In this document: piece by piece, positions 37,369-48,029 of the stretch
How positions within the stretch are numbered: position 1 is the first letter of the stretch
Layout: every line of letters starts with the position of its first letter
DNA from: Schistosoma mansoni
Lineage: Eukaryota; Platyhelminthes; Trematoda; Strigeidida; Schistosomatidae
Assembly: GCF_000237925.1 (NCBI RefSeq)
Contig: NC_031495.1
Location: 53,452,746-53,516,745 of the forward strand
DNA length: 64,000 nucleotides
Direction: 5' to 3'
The notes under the pieces: model-generated
Told to the model about the DNA's origin: nothing
Database searches by the model: none
The model's input: the letters and a program-made list of their open reading frames with translations, nothing else
Translations under genes and position numbers: made by a program

Positions 37369-37947
37369 GCCTCGACCCGACCACACATTCTTATTCTCAC
37401 TAAAACTCAACTACTCCTCCCTCAAACACATCATCCTCTAATCGTTGTCTCTTCGTCCACTCACAATCCGCTTACAAATTGTCAATAGGCGAACGAGTAT
37501 CAACACAATACACACATCACAATCAGTAAGCTCATCTACTCATTCGTTCATTACAGGACAACTGTACACAATAGCTAACCGTCCACACGACACAACCACA
37601 CAAACCACCAAGCAAGTCGGCAAACAATCACATCCAAAATCAAACAACTATCCGACGAAAAGTATCACCAATCAACAACACTACATACTCACACACCTAT
37701 TCATTCGTTCAACCAAACTATTATTCGACCAATCGGTCAATCGATCGATCAATCCTTCAAACCATCAATCAACCATCCATTCATTCACTGAACTGTCGGT
37801 TCGTGTCGACTGGATTCATCAATCTCACTGGAACGGAGCAGCTCTACACACTCGAGTGCACATCCATCAATCGGTTACGTTGCTTCCATCACCGTGATGT
37901 GCCCTCCGATTTATATATATGTATGAATATATATATATATATATATT

Positions 37948-37998
<51 letters not shown>

Positions 37999-38159
37999 CA
38001 TGACCTCATCGTTCCATGTGTATTGTGGGTCGAATTGCACAACTCCGTTCAACAGGCGTTTCTGTACATGATGTTGGTTTATGGAGCAGTGTCAATGTGG
38101 GCATAGTGAGTCATATGAAGCATATTTTAGCAATGATTTTGGTATGAGTGCAAAACCGC

Positions 38160-38231
38160 TGAGCCCGACGTGATTCGAACACGCAGCCTTCTGATCTGGA
38201 GTCAGACGCGCTACCGTTGCGCCACGAGCTC
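38160..38231 (-). tRNA. tRNA-Trp (CCA), array copy 9
   Basis: Identical to copy 1 over all 72 nt. It sits in the last, truncated unit; the tRNA itself is complete. Confidence 0.96.
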
Positions 38232-38716
38232 GCCTCGACCCGACCACACATTCTTATTCTCACTAAAACTCAACTACTCCTCCCTCAAACACATCATCCT
38301 CTAATCGTTGTCTCTTCGTCCACTCACAATCCGCTTACAAATTGTCAATAGGCGAACGAGTATCAACACAATACACACATCACAATCAGTAAGCGCATCT
38401 ACTCATTCGTTCATTACAGGACAACTGTACACAATAGCTAACCGTCCACACGACACAACCACACAAACCACCAAGCAAGTCGGCAAACAATCACATCCAA
38501 AATCAAACAACTATCCGACGAAAAGTATCACCAATCAACAACACTACATACTCACACACCTATTCATTCGTCCATCCAAGTATTGTACAGTAATATAGTA
38601 ACAAAGTGAATGAGCTTTCATAGTCATTGTAAATTCATGTATTTGAAAAAATTAATTATGTATATTCACGGCTTCAGGAAATAAATCGTATAGAAGAATA
38701 ATGAAATCTTTTCGAA

Positions 38717-38722
38717 TTTATT
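38717..38722 (-). promoter_or_regulatory. Possible polyadenylation signal of the SMYD-like gene
   Basis: AATAAA on the minus strand about 90 nt after the stop codon. In AT-rich DNA this motif is common, so support is modest. Confidence 0.45.
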
Positions 38723-38809
38723 GGAAATTCAGAAGCATTTTGTGGAAGAATTGTACATATACTGAATCAGAACAGCAAACGTATTTAAAATAAATTCCAA
38801 TAAATCACA

Positions 38810-39453
38810 TCAATCCCAGGTTTTTTTTTTCATAATATCAACATATTTAGTATCTTGAGCTTTATAATACATAATTATGCTCATGCCTTTTTGCCAATCA
38901 GGATGATAAGGAGCTAGCGGACTTAATACATCATATGCTATGCTTGAAAATTTACATAAAACATGACCTAGACAATCAAAATTATTGTGCGTATTGTATG
39001 GATGTATCAGATAATTTTTAACTTTATTCATTCGGTCACAGTTGCGAAATTCACTAGTATCACTTATATGTAATAATAGGAAAGAGGTAACTGAATAAAC
39101 CAGTCGACCAAGTTGTAAACGATCTGACAACAACCAAGTTGTTCTCCAGTAGAATTCACTCAAACCACTAGCAATTACAATATTTACGAGAGAATCTTTA
39201 AAAACTTTGAAGTTCGTTTTATTATATTGATTACGACCTTTCAAATTATCCAGTAATGAACTCAATGGTACTGTATGTATAAATCGAACACGAGAACAAC
39301 ATCGTGCTAAGTATAAACTGTCTTTATGACCAAATAATTTATAGTAAGAACAAGATTCTTGAAATTGTACATCCTCAACTGATTTCAATTGGATATTTTG
39401 TATAGGTTCATCAATCTGACAACAACGTAAATACATGATTAGAGCATCTAGAG
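38810..39453 (-). CDS. SMYD-like coding exon 7 (C-terminus)
   Basis: Acceptor tttcttacag followed by 214 codons to TGA, far longer than chance frames here. Leu-rich helical sequence with a motif YDVLSPLAPYHPDWQKG near the end. Phase fits exon 6. An AATAAA lies about 90 nt downstream on the minus strand. Confidence 0.72.
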
Positions 39454-42400
39454 CTGTAAGAAATAATGAGAAAAAGAAAGTAAATTAAAATAGGGAGCTT
39501 AAAATGATTGCATACACGACCAGAGCAAATAATTTTAAGATGATAGATGTAATTTGAAAATTTCTTCATTAAACTGTTAAACCGTGGGATATCACTCATT
39601 GATAAATAATGAGTATAAAGAATAACTCTTCTGAATTCAAATTTACAGATATATTAATTTATCCAAAAATTTACCAAATCAAATGATAATTTACAAGTTA
39701 TATCACACTAATATATGGAGCTGAGAAAAACTCATCATTCTGAAAACCTATACAGGATAATCAAAATTTTTTGACATCTGTAAAATCTAAACTGATATCC
39801 AATCACTAGGGTTTACACACAAAAAAGTGCTAATATGGAACAAAGCACTTGTGACGGTTGATCATTTTATTAATATGGTTATTTACTAGTCATACATTAT
39901 GATGACATAATATTATTTACTGGATGTTTTTAAAAGGTATAGAGAACAATAAAAGGCAACAAAGTGCATCTGAAACACCAGTTAATAAATGTAAAAGTGA
40001 AATTCCATATGAACTGTAACGTATTTTATAAATATGGGTCTATGTGCTCAGCTTTGCTGTTTAAATGAAGATTATTAATGCAACTTGATTCCTCAAACCA
40101 ATGTAGTGACAGATAATTTGAACTAATGTTCTACTGGTCGAAAATTGGATGCTACAACTACTACGCAACCGCTTTACGGTATAGCTAGTCAGTCAGCTAC
40201 AACGTAGGACCAGGCACATATATGCATTAGTCCAAGTTGCCATACCTCATTAGCACAACAAGATGAACACCAAATTCATAGAAGTAGTTAATTAAATGGT
40301 GACAATATATAAAAGAAAGATTGTATATAAAGATGCAGTCCAAGAAGACAGATATGAAACAATTTTAATTTTAGTTTAAGGGAAGACAAAAGGTGTATAC
40401 ACCTACTCCATTTTGATCGATTCTGAGCCATGTCACCCGCAGTCTTCAACCATTGGTTACGATAGTTAGGTGGACCTCAACCAAATGGTTTGCATCTACC
40501 AACATAGCTAACACTAGAAGTTAGTGACTTCAAGCACTGACACCATGTTTTGGTTTGGCTGCTCCTAACTCTCTTCCAACTGTCTCCAATACTAGTCAAC
40601 ATTGCGCGTCGTGGTAATCGGTGTTCAGGCATACGTAACACGTGACCCAACCATCTCAGTTAATGAAGACTCACAACGATGGCTGGAACACTTTAAAGAA
40701 CAGTTTAGCTGGCCTTCAGCTACTCTACAGTTATCCATCATTCCCAAACAGTCTGAATGGAACATTGAAGTAGGTCCCACGACTCTAGCTGAAGTTCAGA
40801 TTAGTTTTATCCTTTTGAACTTCAGCTAGAGTCGTGGATATCTATGGGATAAGGTGACGTATGCGATTTTAGGGTCGACATTATCTAACCCCACCCCTCC
40901 TTGTGGGAATACAACGTCGCTGTTATGCTAATTTTCTGAGGCAAACACCTTACTGCAGTTACACCTCTGTACAGTCAGTAGCACGACTTCGCCCTTGGAC
41001 ATTGGATTTGTTGCTTTTAGTTTTACCACTCTTCAACCGACCTGTCTGGCATGGTAGAACCTTGAGAAACTATTGTTCCAGCCAGTATAGCTCGATTGGT
41101 TCATCACGATAGGCAAGCCCGATCACCACGTCAAGGTAGCAGCAGTGGTCGGGATGGTATAGCTACGTGGTAGATTGAACGAACATACAAACATAGAATG
41201 AATGTTAATCTCTCACGTAATGTAATTGTTCTAACCTTTAGTTGCTCGTATTTTTTGCAGTAGATATGATAAGCGATTATTTGGTTTTTAGATTCATAAT
41301 AAAAGGATACTAGTCATCGAGTTAATTTTCCCTCAACCCTAACACTTGTATGCAACTGCAAATAAATCACAAGGCTAAAATACCGTTATGAGTTAAACCA
41401 TTATAACTCCATACTAATATGTGTATTAGATATCTGGTTAACATGAATTATTGTATAGGTAGTCTATTTGTGAGAAATGAGATCCAAAAGCAAATTTACC
41501 AGTATCAACATCTGAATGAACTTCAGTTTTGCCATACAGATTATCTGCAATTCGATTTATTAGCTTATCATCGTAGACTTGGAGGCATACAAAACAGTAA
41601 CGGACCATAATAGGCTTTGGTAGTTTATTATTGTTACATTCCTTCAATTTAGCGGACGAAGGTAGTTTCTCAAATTGTATTGGTCCGCTTAAACAGTCAG
41701 ACGAACAACAAATGAGTGATGTAATCTTTTTCTCCTAAACACAGATAATAATAAAACTACAGAATAAGTGAAATTACAAAGTGTAAATGAAAGCAAATAT
41801 AACCACTAACTTATGAAGTCATTTGTGGGATCGATAAGTCATAATTAAGAGATGTAGGCATAATGATATAACATATATATAATTAAAAGCCCATTTCCTG
41901 GACAATTAAATCACAACTGAAATTATGAAGTGCTAAGAACTGTTTGATGACACGGGTTTCTGTTATAACAATTATTCCTGAAATGAGTTTCTTTTTCAGT
42001 CGCCAGATTATAAATGAAATCAGCCCTTTTGATCTTATTGGTGTCTACGCTACATTATGCTGACACGTTTTTATACTAACTTTTAATTAATTTCATTTCT
42101 GTATTTTAAGCTATTTGTCGTTTTGGAATATTACGACTTGTAAGCAGTAAATGAGGACTCGACAAAACAAAATGAATTAGTGCTATCCTGATGAAATTGC
42201 TGTTCTTTGACGTTAAAGTTAATAAAGGGAAGTATGTATACGAAAACTTAAAACAATTAGGTAAGATACATGGGATATTTTTAAACGCCATCGCTACATC
42301 TGTTTTTTGATGCATCAGAAACCGGTTACGAAGCTACTGGTTTCCCAATATTTGAATATGATTCAGGTGGATCTTTGCTATAGGTAAAACTACGGTGGCT

Positions 42401-45400
42401 TCCCTAAAATTTGTTACTATCTGACACCTAAACTTGAAACAGGCAGTACTTGTAGTGAAACTGATGAGATATAGTTGAATTAAAATAAAAGGAGACTACG
42501 ATTAGAACTCGCTTCTGTACTGACTCAACTACTGTGTTAAATTATATTTTTAGTACAACTTCATATTTCAGAACATATGTAGCTAATAGGATCAACTGTG
42601 CTCAAGAAAAGCCTGTGTCCTAATGGACGTATGTACCGCCCATAATGAATCTCACCGACATGGTATCTAGAGGAATTCACGTAAGTGACTTGGATCGCAT
42701 TCATTTTTCATCATCACCAAAACTTTTGACAACCAGTAAATGCCAAAGGTATAATTGTGAAAAGGACTAAATTCTGAATTTACCAGCCTATTAAGAAATG
42801 AATGCAACAGTTATGGTAGCTAGAACCTTAGTATTATCATTAGATACATTTAATTCGTATTTTTCACCGTAAAGCACGCTAAAACAAACTGAGGTTTGGT
42901 TTATCAAATTAGAAATGGATGTTATCAAAAGAGATATATGTGAAATTTGTTTGCTAGGAGTATATAGTTAACATCAAACAGAGACCATAGTGATCAGTAT
43001 GTCAGAACGGCTGTGAAAAGAATAAATAGTACCAATATCATTTCTGCGTGTCTTCACACGAAGTGTTTGAATAATAAAAGCACGGATGAACATACTGGCT
43101 TTGTGGGATGTGTTAATCTTGCTTTATTACTTTGATGTCTCATAGTGAATTGTGACACGATACTCAATAAATAAATTATATATATAACAATATTCTTATT
43201 GTTTCGTTGTTCTATTTAAACTTGGATTAATTTGAATTTGGTTATTTATTCTCTGAAGAAGTGGCTTACACTGAGTCACGAAACGTCAGAAAATCTTATT
43301 TTTCTACTCATTGGGATATTATAAATATATTTATTTATAACAATCCCATGCTCAATTTATTCGAAATTATAAAATCAAAACTTGGTAATGATACCTATAA
43401 TATTTAATGTTCAATAACCTATATGATTATTAATCGTTTTTTGAACATATGGTTCGAATCACCATTTTGTTGTTAAGTGTGATAAAGAAGCAATAGAAGC
43501 CGCGCCCTAAACGAGCCCCCAAATGCCCTGGTATGGCCGAGAGTGGGGAGAGCCCACTCTCCCTCTCGAAATGCTCTCACATGGCCAGCGAATATATAGC
43601 CTCTGCCAGGGAAGTCCTACTCACTGCCTTCTCGTGGCGGGGGTGTTGTTTACGAAAGTGAGAGGACGAAAAGCGAATGTCCGGCGCTTTAACCGGGTTG
43701 GTGGACACGGAGGGTCCACCTAGGGGAGTTGGAAAACCCTGATTCCAAACCAATGGTGCACATGGGCTCCAGTATCCTGATGGAACGAATGGCGAATGAA
43801 CCTGCTGCTGGTCAACGGCTACCATGGGACTGCATCTCCTCACGATGCTCCACTGCCTTGTGGATCAGACCTTTCGTTCAAAGGCTCGGGGTGTGGCCCC
43901 CTAAGAAAATCACCTGCTTCAGTTCGGGCACCTGGGCAGTATCACAGCCCTCAAGCAAATCGGATGAGATTTGTATGGCGCATATGTATCTGGTGCTTCC
44001 TTGTACCAATATTTATGTGTTTAAATAAATAAATAAATGTTAAGTGTGATAGTTTTTTTAAACATCTATATGGATTTGTGACATTTAATTCAGTTAACAG
44101 TTATTATCATTACGTCTACGTCCATTGGACATTCGTACATTAGTAACAGTTCTCGTTCTGATAGGCTAGCTGTGACCATAGACAACCAAGGAACTGAGGT
44201 TTGAGAAATCTACTGCAGTACCGTTCTGTGGGCAAACTCTGCTTTTTAACATGGGATTTTGCGTATCATTCAATCATATGGTTTGAAGTCAAGTGGATTT
44301 AAGTTACATTTGTAATATATCAGCAACTCGGTAATCAACTGTTAGGCTTTATAGTCAGTATCTGTTTAATTGTTACCTTATTAGAAAATATTGTCACTGA
44401 ACTTTGACTCGATGACGGTTCCCAAAGCTTCATCATGTTAGAATTTGCCCAATAGTGAAATAAATATTGAGTATGTAATTTCACAGAGTCTTCGGATTAT
44501 TTAAATACACAACAAGTATATTCATTCCGAAAAGAAAAGCTATTTATCTGAGTTGAAACTTCCGAACAACTTACTGGAAGTTTACCTAAACGAACTAACC
44601 ATAACCAAATCAGTCAGTCAGTTAGCTATATCGTAGGAGTAGGCATATATGTGCATTGGTCCAAGTTACCATACCTCATTGGCACAACAAGATGAACACC
44701 AAATTCATAGAAGCAGTTACTTCAATCGTAGTAAAAACATTTCAAATAAGGATATGGTAAATGGAAAAAAATGAGTTCGTAGAAAATAATTTAAATCTCA
44801 CGGTTCAAGGAAAAAAGAGCATACCAACATAGCTAACACTAGAAGTTAGTGACTTCAAGCACTGACACCATGTTTTGGTTTGGCTGCTCCTAACTCTCTT
44901 CCAACTGTCTCCAATACTAGTCAACATTGCGCGTCGTGGTAATCGGTGTTCAGGCATACGTAACACGTGACCCAACCATCTCAGTTAATGAAGACTCACA
45001 ACGATGGCTGGAACACTTTAAAGAACAGTTTAGCTGGCCTTCAGCTACTCTACAGTTATCCATCATTCCCAAACAGTCTGAATGGAACATTGAAGTAGGT
45101 CCCACGACTCTAGCTGAAGTTCAGATTAGTTTTATCCTTTTGAACTTCAGCTAGAGTCGTGGATATCTATGGGATAAGGTGACGTATGCGATTTTAGGGT
45201 CGACATTATCTAACCCCACCCCTCCTTGTGGGAATACAACGTCGCTGTTATGCTAATTTTCTGAGGCAAACACCTTACTGCAGTTACACCTCTGTACAGT
45301 CAGTAGCACGACTTCGCCCTTGGACATTGGATTTGTTGCTTTTAGTTTTACCACTCTTCAACCGACCTGTCTGGCATGGTAGAACCTTGAGAAACTATTG

Positions 45401-47423
45401 TTCATCATGATAGGCAAGTCCGACCATCACGTCAAGGTAGCAGCAACGGTCGTGACCTTAACAAATACAAGATAAATGTTGAATAACTTCACATGAATTA
45501 ATTAACATATTGATTATTATAATACGCCGAATTAAAGTGTACTCACACGGTTGATATCTACACATAAACTGCATTTACATTTGAAGTAATAGTTATTTGA
45601 CAGATACGTTTGTCTTTCTTCAGTGGTTGTCATACAATCACAGTAACTAATATGGGGCTGTAAGATAAAAAAGAAAACTGGAACTGAACAATAGGTACTT
45701 AAGAATAGGGAAATGCATTTTCTTTCCATAGGCATACTGATGAAAATAGCTACATAAAACTTCCATATTCGAGGAGTACAATACACTTTTTGCAATGAGA
45801 AGTAACCTGAACGATTTTACAGAAACGTTAGTTATACTTATTATTATTAATGGCTTTATTCAATTTGTTCTTATCTGTTTATGGAGAATAAATATCAAAG
45901 CATAGTCGTCATCAAAAGAAAATATGATACTTTACCAACAAATTGTGTTCTCGCGTTTCAATATCACTCACTTCATCACTGGACAGATTGTCACTTACTA
46001 GTGTTTTAACTGCCTTCATATGAAAACACAGGGATTAAAACCTGAAGTTTGATGACAATGACAATCAAATTTTCCCTCACCAACAGGTAAAATTAATACT
46101 AGAGACCAACTCATAAACTGTCACGAAACAACCATACTTCCAGATATAGGCATCGTACAGCGTAATTATAATACACAGCTAACAACAGCTAGACCTTAGA
46201 TCTCTTTTTAGATATCGTGTATCCACTTAGTTTTGTCAGGTTTCCTCGAGAAAATGTTGGTGTTTTAAAGCTATAAAAGCTAAATTAGAGAGTGGAAGGT
46301 AAAGACATGATAATTTATCCAAGAGTTTAATCAACTAACTGGCAGAAAGCCCGGAAACGATTGAACTTTGCTCAATAACCAATTTGAATTCAAAACAAAC
46401 TATTTGATGACTGAATGGCACCCATGGCTTTAGTTAAAATTGTGAGCCAAATATACTACTGCAACCCCCTACACTGAAAAAGATCTGGATCCTGATTTTC
46501 CAAATCTCGGTGCAAAAATATGCTTCTACACTGATAGTTGGCAATTAAGAATGAGGGTAAAACTAAATGACTTAACGAAAGATCGATACTTACTGGTGCC
46601 GAGCATACAGATGAAGCATATCTACATAGAATAAGTTGACGATTTGAAAATACGTACTGCAACTCAGGGACACAAGAATGATCCAGACGAGCAGCTCTAT
46701 TCGTAATGTAATTAAGCCCAGAAACTAACCTTAGAAAAAGTGCAGGCCCAACATCCACACCATTTGGATCAGTGATCATGAAGCCATTTATTTGAATCTT
46801 TGGACAGTAAAGAAATGAGATCTAAATTACTTTACAAAATATTTGGAAAATAGTTTCCTCATTTGCAAACACTTCCCCACCCAAAAAATCCCATAGGGTT
46901 AGCCTTATTGTATGATACTTCTCCATAAGATCGAAATTCTTTCGTATTTCGTTTTCGTCTAAAAAATACATCAATATCTACGAGTATTTACGTGAGAAGA
47001 GAGAATCGATATGGCATTTCTGGTCCTTCAGACATAATTATAAGCACGTTTCAGACAAACCTGCATACTGATAATCCTTAAAATAAGACGGACAGGGGCT
47101 ATTGGTAGGCGTTCACATTTAATATACTGTTTACATTCTCGTTTGTGCACGCGCCACATAAGAAGCTGACAGTCGCGGGAACAATAACGCATTAACTTGC
47201 AAGAAGAGCACAACCGAAGATTAGGGATGCTTTTCAAACACCCATCACAGTACTTCGAGAGTTTGTTGTTCAAAATGGAGTGTACGTAAGAAGTCTCCTC
47301 TGAGCAGACAACCCCCGTCAAACTCATTTCTAAATCAGAAGCATCCTGTTGTTGACCTTGTTGATTTGAACTCAGGTGAAAGGGCGGTGAAACTAGAAAT
47401 ACAGTTTTGGACGATATATCCAT
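38810..47423 (-). CDS. SET and MYND domain (SMYD-type) protein, putative lysine methyltransferase, 7 coding exons
   Basis: Proposed exons on the minus strand, in order: 47423-47069, 46958-46831, 46797-46730, 46696-46594, 45657-45547, 41734-41500 and 39453-38810. Phases match, giving about 547 residues. SMYD proteins use S-adenosylmethionine to methylate lysines of histones or other proteins. The MYND zinc finger is complete (C59, C62, C72, C75, C81, C85, H93, C97). The SET core gives NGFMITDPNGVDVGPALF and then LDHSC (about 188-192), where most family members have NHSC. SYCDCM...EERQTYL and the post-SET cysteines CKCSLC (245-250) follow. The C-terminal 290 residues would be the helical region of SMYD proteins but are little conserved. 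The N-terminal GxG motif of SET is not seen, and the segment between the LDHSC exon and SYCDC lacks the usual GEE motif, so an exon may be missed. Exons 6 and 7 are less certain than 1-5. Confidence 0.82.
40191..41160 (-). mobile_element. Composite RTE-derived repeat, copy A
   Basis: Joins, in order on the plus strand, the reverse complement of the RTE 3' end (40191-40290) and C-terminal region (40420-40610), a piece of RTE linker in the forward direction (EHFKEQFSWPSATLQL, 40690-40800), a hairpin, and the reverse complement of the RTE 5' region (40840-41150). 40497-41078 recurs at 44822-45403 without any difference that I noticed. It lies in the intron between SMYD-like exons 6 and 7. Confidence 0.8.
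40777..40837. repeat. Perfect 22-bp inverted repeat (hairpin)
   Basis: Arms 40777-40798 and 40816-40837 are exact reverse complements with a 17-nt loop. The same structure lies at 45102-45162. Confidence 0.95.
41500..41734 (-). CDS. SMYD-like coding exon 6
   Basis: Acceptor ctgtgtttag, donor gtaaat in phase 1, 78 codons, open throughout. It contains LICCSSDC and RYCFVCLQVYDD, cysteine pairs of the kind seen after the post-SET region in some SMYD relatives. Confidence 0.7.
43471..43484. repeat. Target-site duplication, 14 bp
   Basis: tgttaagtgtgata occurs here and at 44038-44051, flanking the retroposon 43485-44037. Confidence 0.88.
43485..44037 (+). mobile_element. Non-autonomous retroposon with (TAAA)n tail, copy 2
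   Basis: 553 bp ending in four TAAA-like repeats, flanked by a perfect 14-bp duplication. Same family as 21966-22491 and about 30 bp longer at the 5' end. It shares the frame with [18 protein letters not shown]. It lies in the intron between SMYD-like exons 5 and 6, opposite to the gene. Confidence 0.82.
44617..45450 (-). mobile_element. Composite RTE-derived repeat, copy B
   Basis: Same arrangement as 40191-41160. About 100 bp of unrelated sequence (44716-44821) replaces the RTE C-terminal piece. About 24 bp is missing after 45403. It lies in the intron between SMYD-like exons 5 and 6. Confidence 0.8.
45547..45657 (-). CDS. SMYD-like coding exon 5 (post-SET)
   Basis: Acceptor tatcttacag, donor gtgagt, 37 codons. 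SYCDCM...TEERQTYLSNNYYFKCKC matches the end of the SET domain and the CxCxxC zinc site that follows it in SMYD proteins. Confidence 0.85.
46594..46696 (-). CDS. SMYD-like coding exon 4 (HSC motif)
   Basis: Encodes AARLDHSCVPELQYVFSNRQ and LILCRYASS, the cofactor/lysine-channel part of SET. The strong donor gtaagt after CSAP fits phase 0. Confidence 0.83.
46730..46797 (-). CDS. SMYD-like coding exon 3 (SET core)
   Basis: Encodes IQINGFMITDPNGVDVGPAL and ends in LFL plus two bases of an Arg codon. It is bounded by 33-nt introns on both sides (46798-46830 and 46697-46729). Reading through the second one stays open but adds 11 residues that no SMYD protein has before the HSC motif. Confidence 0.83.
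46831..46958 (-). CDS. SMYD-like coding exon 2
   Basis: Acceptor tattttttag, donor gtaatt. Encodes DENEIRKNFDLMEKYHTIRL and the following helix region between MYND and the SET core, as in other SMYD proteins. The following intron is 33 nt. Confidence 0.8.
47069..47423 (-). CDS. SMYD-like coding exon 1 (MYND finger)
   Basis: Starts at ATG (47423) directly after an in-frame TGA, with an acceptor-like cttttag 10 nt upstream. It carries the whole MYND finger and APVRLILRII. The donor chosen is gtatgc (phase 1), because it keeps frame with exon 2; a gtttgt donor 8 nt downstream (exon end 47061) would put exon 2 out of frame. Confidence 0.85.
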
Positions 47424-47498
47424 TCATTGTTCAAACTAAAAGAGATATGTCTGTGAGTGCAAACTTACGTTTCCAGCCTCCTATTATTTTGTTAACGA

Positions 47499-47819
47499 TG
47501 AAGTGGTAAATAAATCCCCAAAATCAATAGCTCTGTAAGCGTTCAACATTGTATGCTGACCACATTAGTTTTAGCGGAATCACCTAGCTGAAGGCGCTCG
47601 ATCATGCATCCACACCAGATCACGAGTGCAAACGCCATGCTCAACGTCTCCTGCCATCACTAGCCAGTTTAGATCAGTCACTCCTCGATATATTGATAAT
47701 CTATCAAACATATCTTCAACCTCCTCGCTTCTGACTTTTGATTTCACTGGGTGGGCATGGTTCAATTATAGGTATTGCTGGTAAAAAGTTGCCAAACTAC
47801 AATACTTGTGGTATCTTCA
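47499..47819 (+). repeat. 5' LTR of the gypsy element
   Basis: Matches 55629-55949 at a constant offset of 8130. I count three differences in the last 60 bp and three in the first 10, so the exact left end is uncertain by about 10 bp. Confidence 0.88.
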
Positions 47820-47820
47820 T

Positions 47821-47838
47821 TGATGAGCCCGACGTGAT
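47821..47838 (+). other. Primer-binding site for tRNA-Trp
   Basis: TGATGAGCCCGACGTGAT, one base after the LTR end, is complementary to the 3' end of the tRNA-Trp encoded at 31306-38231 (with CCA added), with one mismatch at the third base. CsRn1-type elements are known to prime with tRNA-Trp. Confidence 0.88.
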
Positions 47839-48029
47839 CTGTTTCACCAACCCATAAACTGTGAGTCTGTTTCTTTTTGGGACTTCATAAATCACTGCTT
47901 TACTTTATCTTTTTATATATTGTGATATTTTTTATCGTATTTTTGAATGTTTTTCCCTCGTTTATCCCTTTGCTTTAAATTCGACACGACAGACCAGACA
48001 TCTAAGCTACTGAAGATCAAGACTTCTAC

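Larger units (their letters stand above)
31165..38578. repeat. Tandem array of tRNA-Trp-bearing units (8 full and 1 truncated)
   Basis: The unit recurs nine times with tRNA-to-tRNA spacings of 875, 879, 845, 857, 803, 863, 869 and 863 bp. Each unit holds a shared block (gtattgtgggtcgaattgca onward), a minus-strand tRNA-Trp gene, about 500 bp of G-poor C/A-rich sequence, and an (AT)n tract with tatatatgtatga. Copies differ by scattered single bases and by the length of the AT tract. One unit (after 35365) has almost lost the AT tract. The last unit breaks off at about 38578 inside the G-poor part. The array sits between the 3' ends of two convergent genes. Confidence 0.97.

Noticed and set aside
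31165-38578. CRISPR-like or integron-like array
   Set aside because: Units are about 0.86 kb with whole tRNA genes and no short direct repeats with unique spacers. The setting is eukaryotic.
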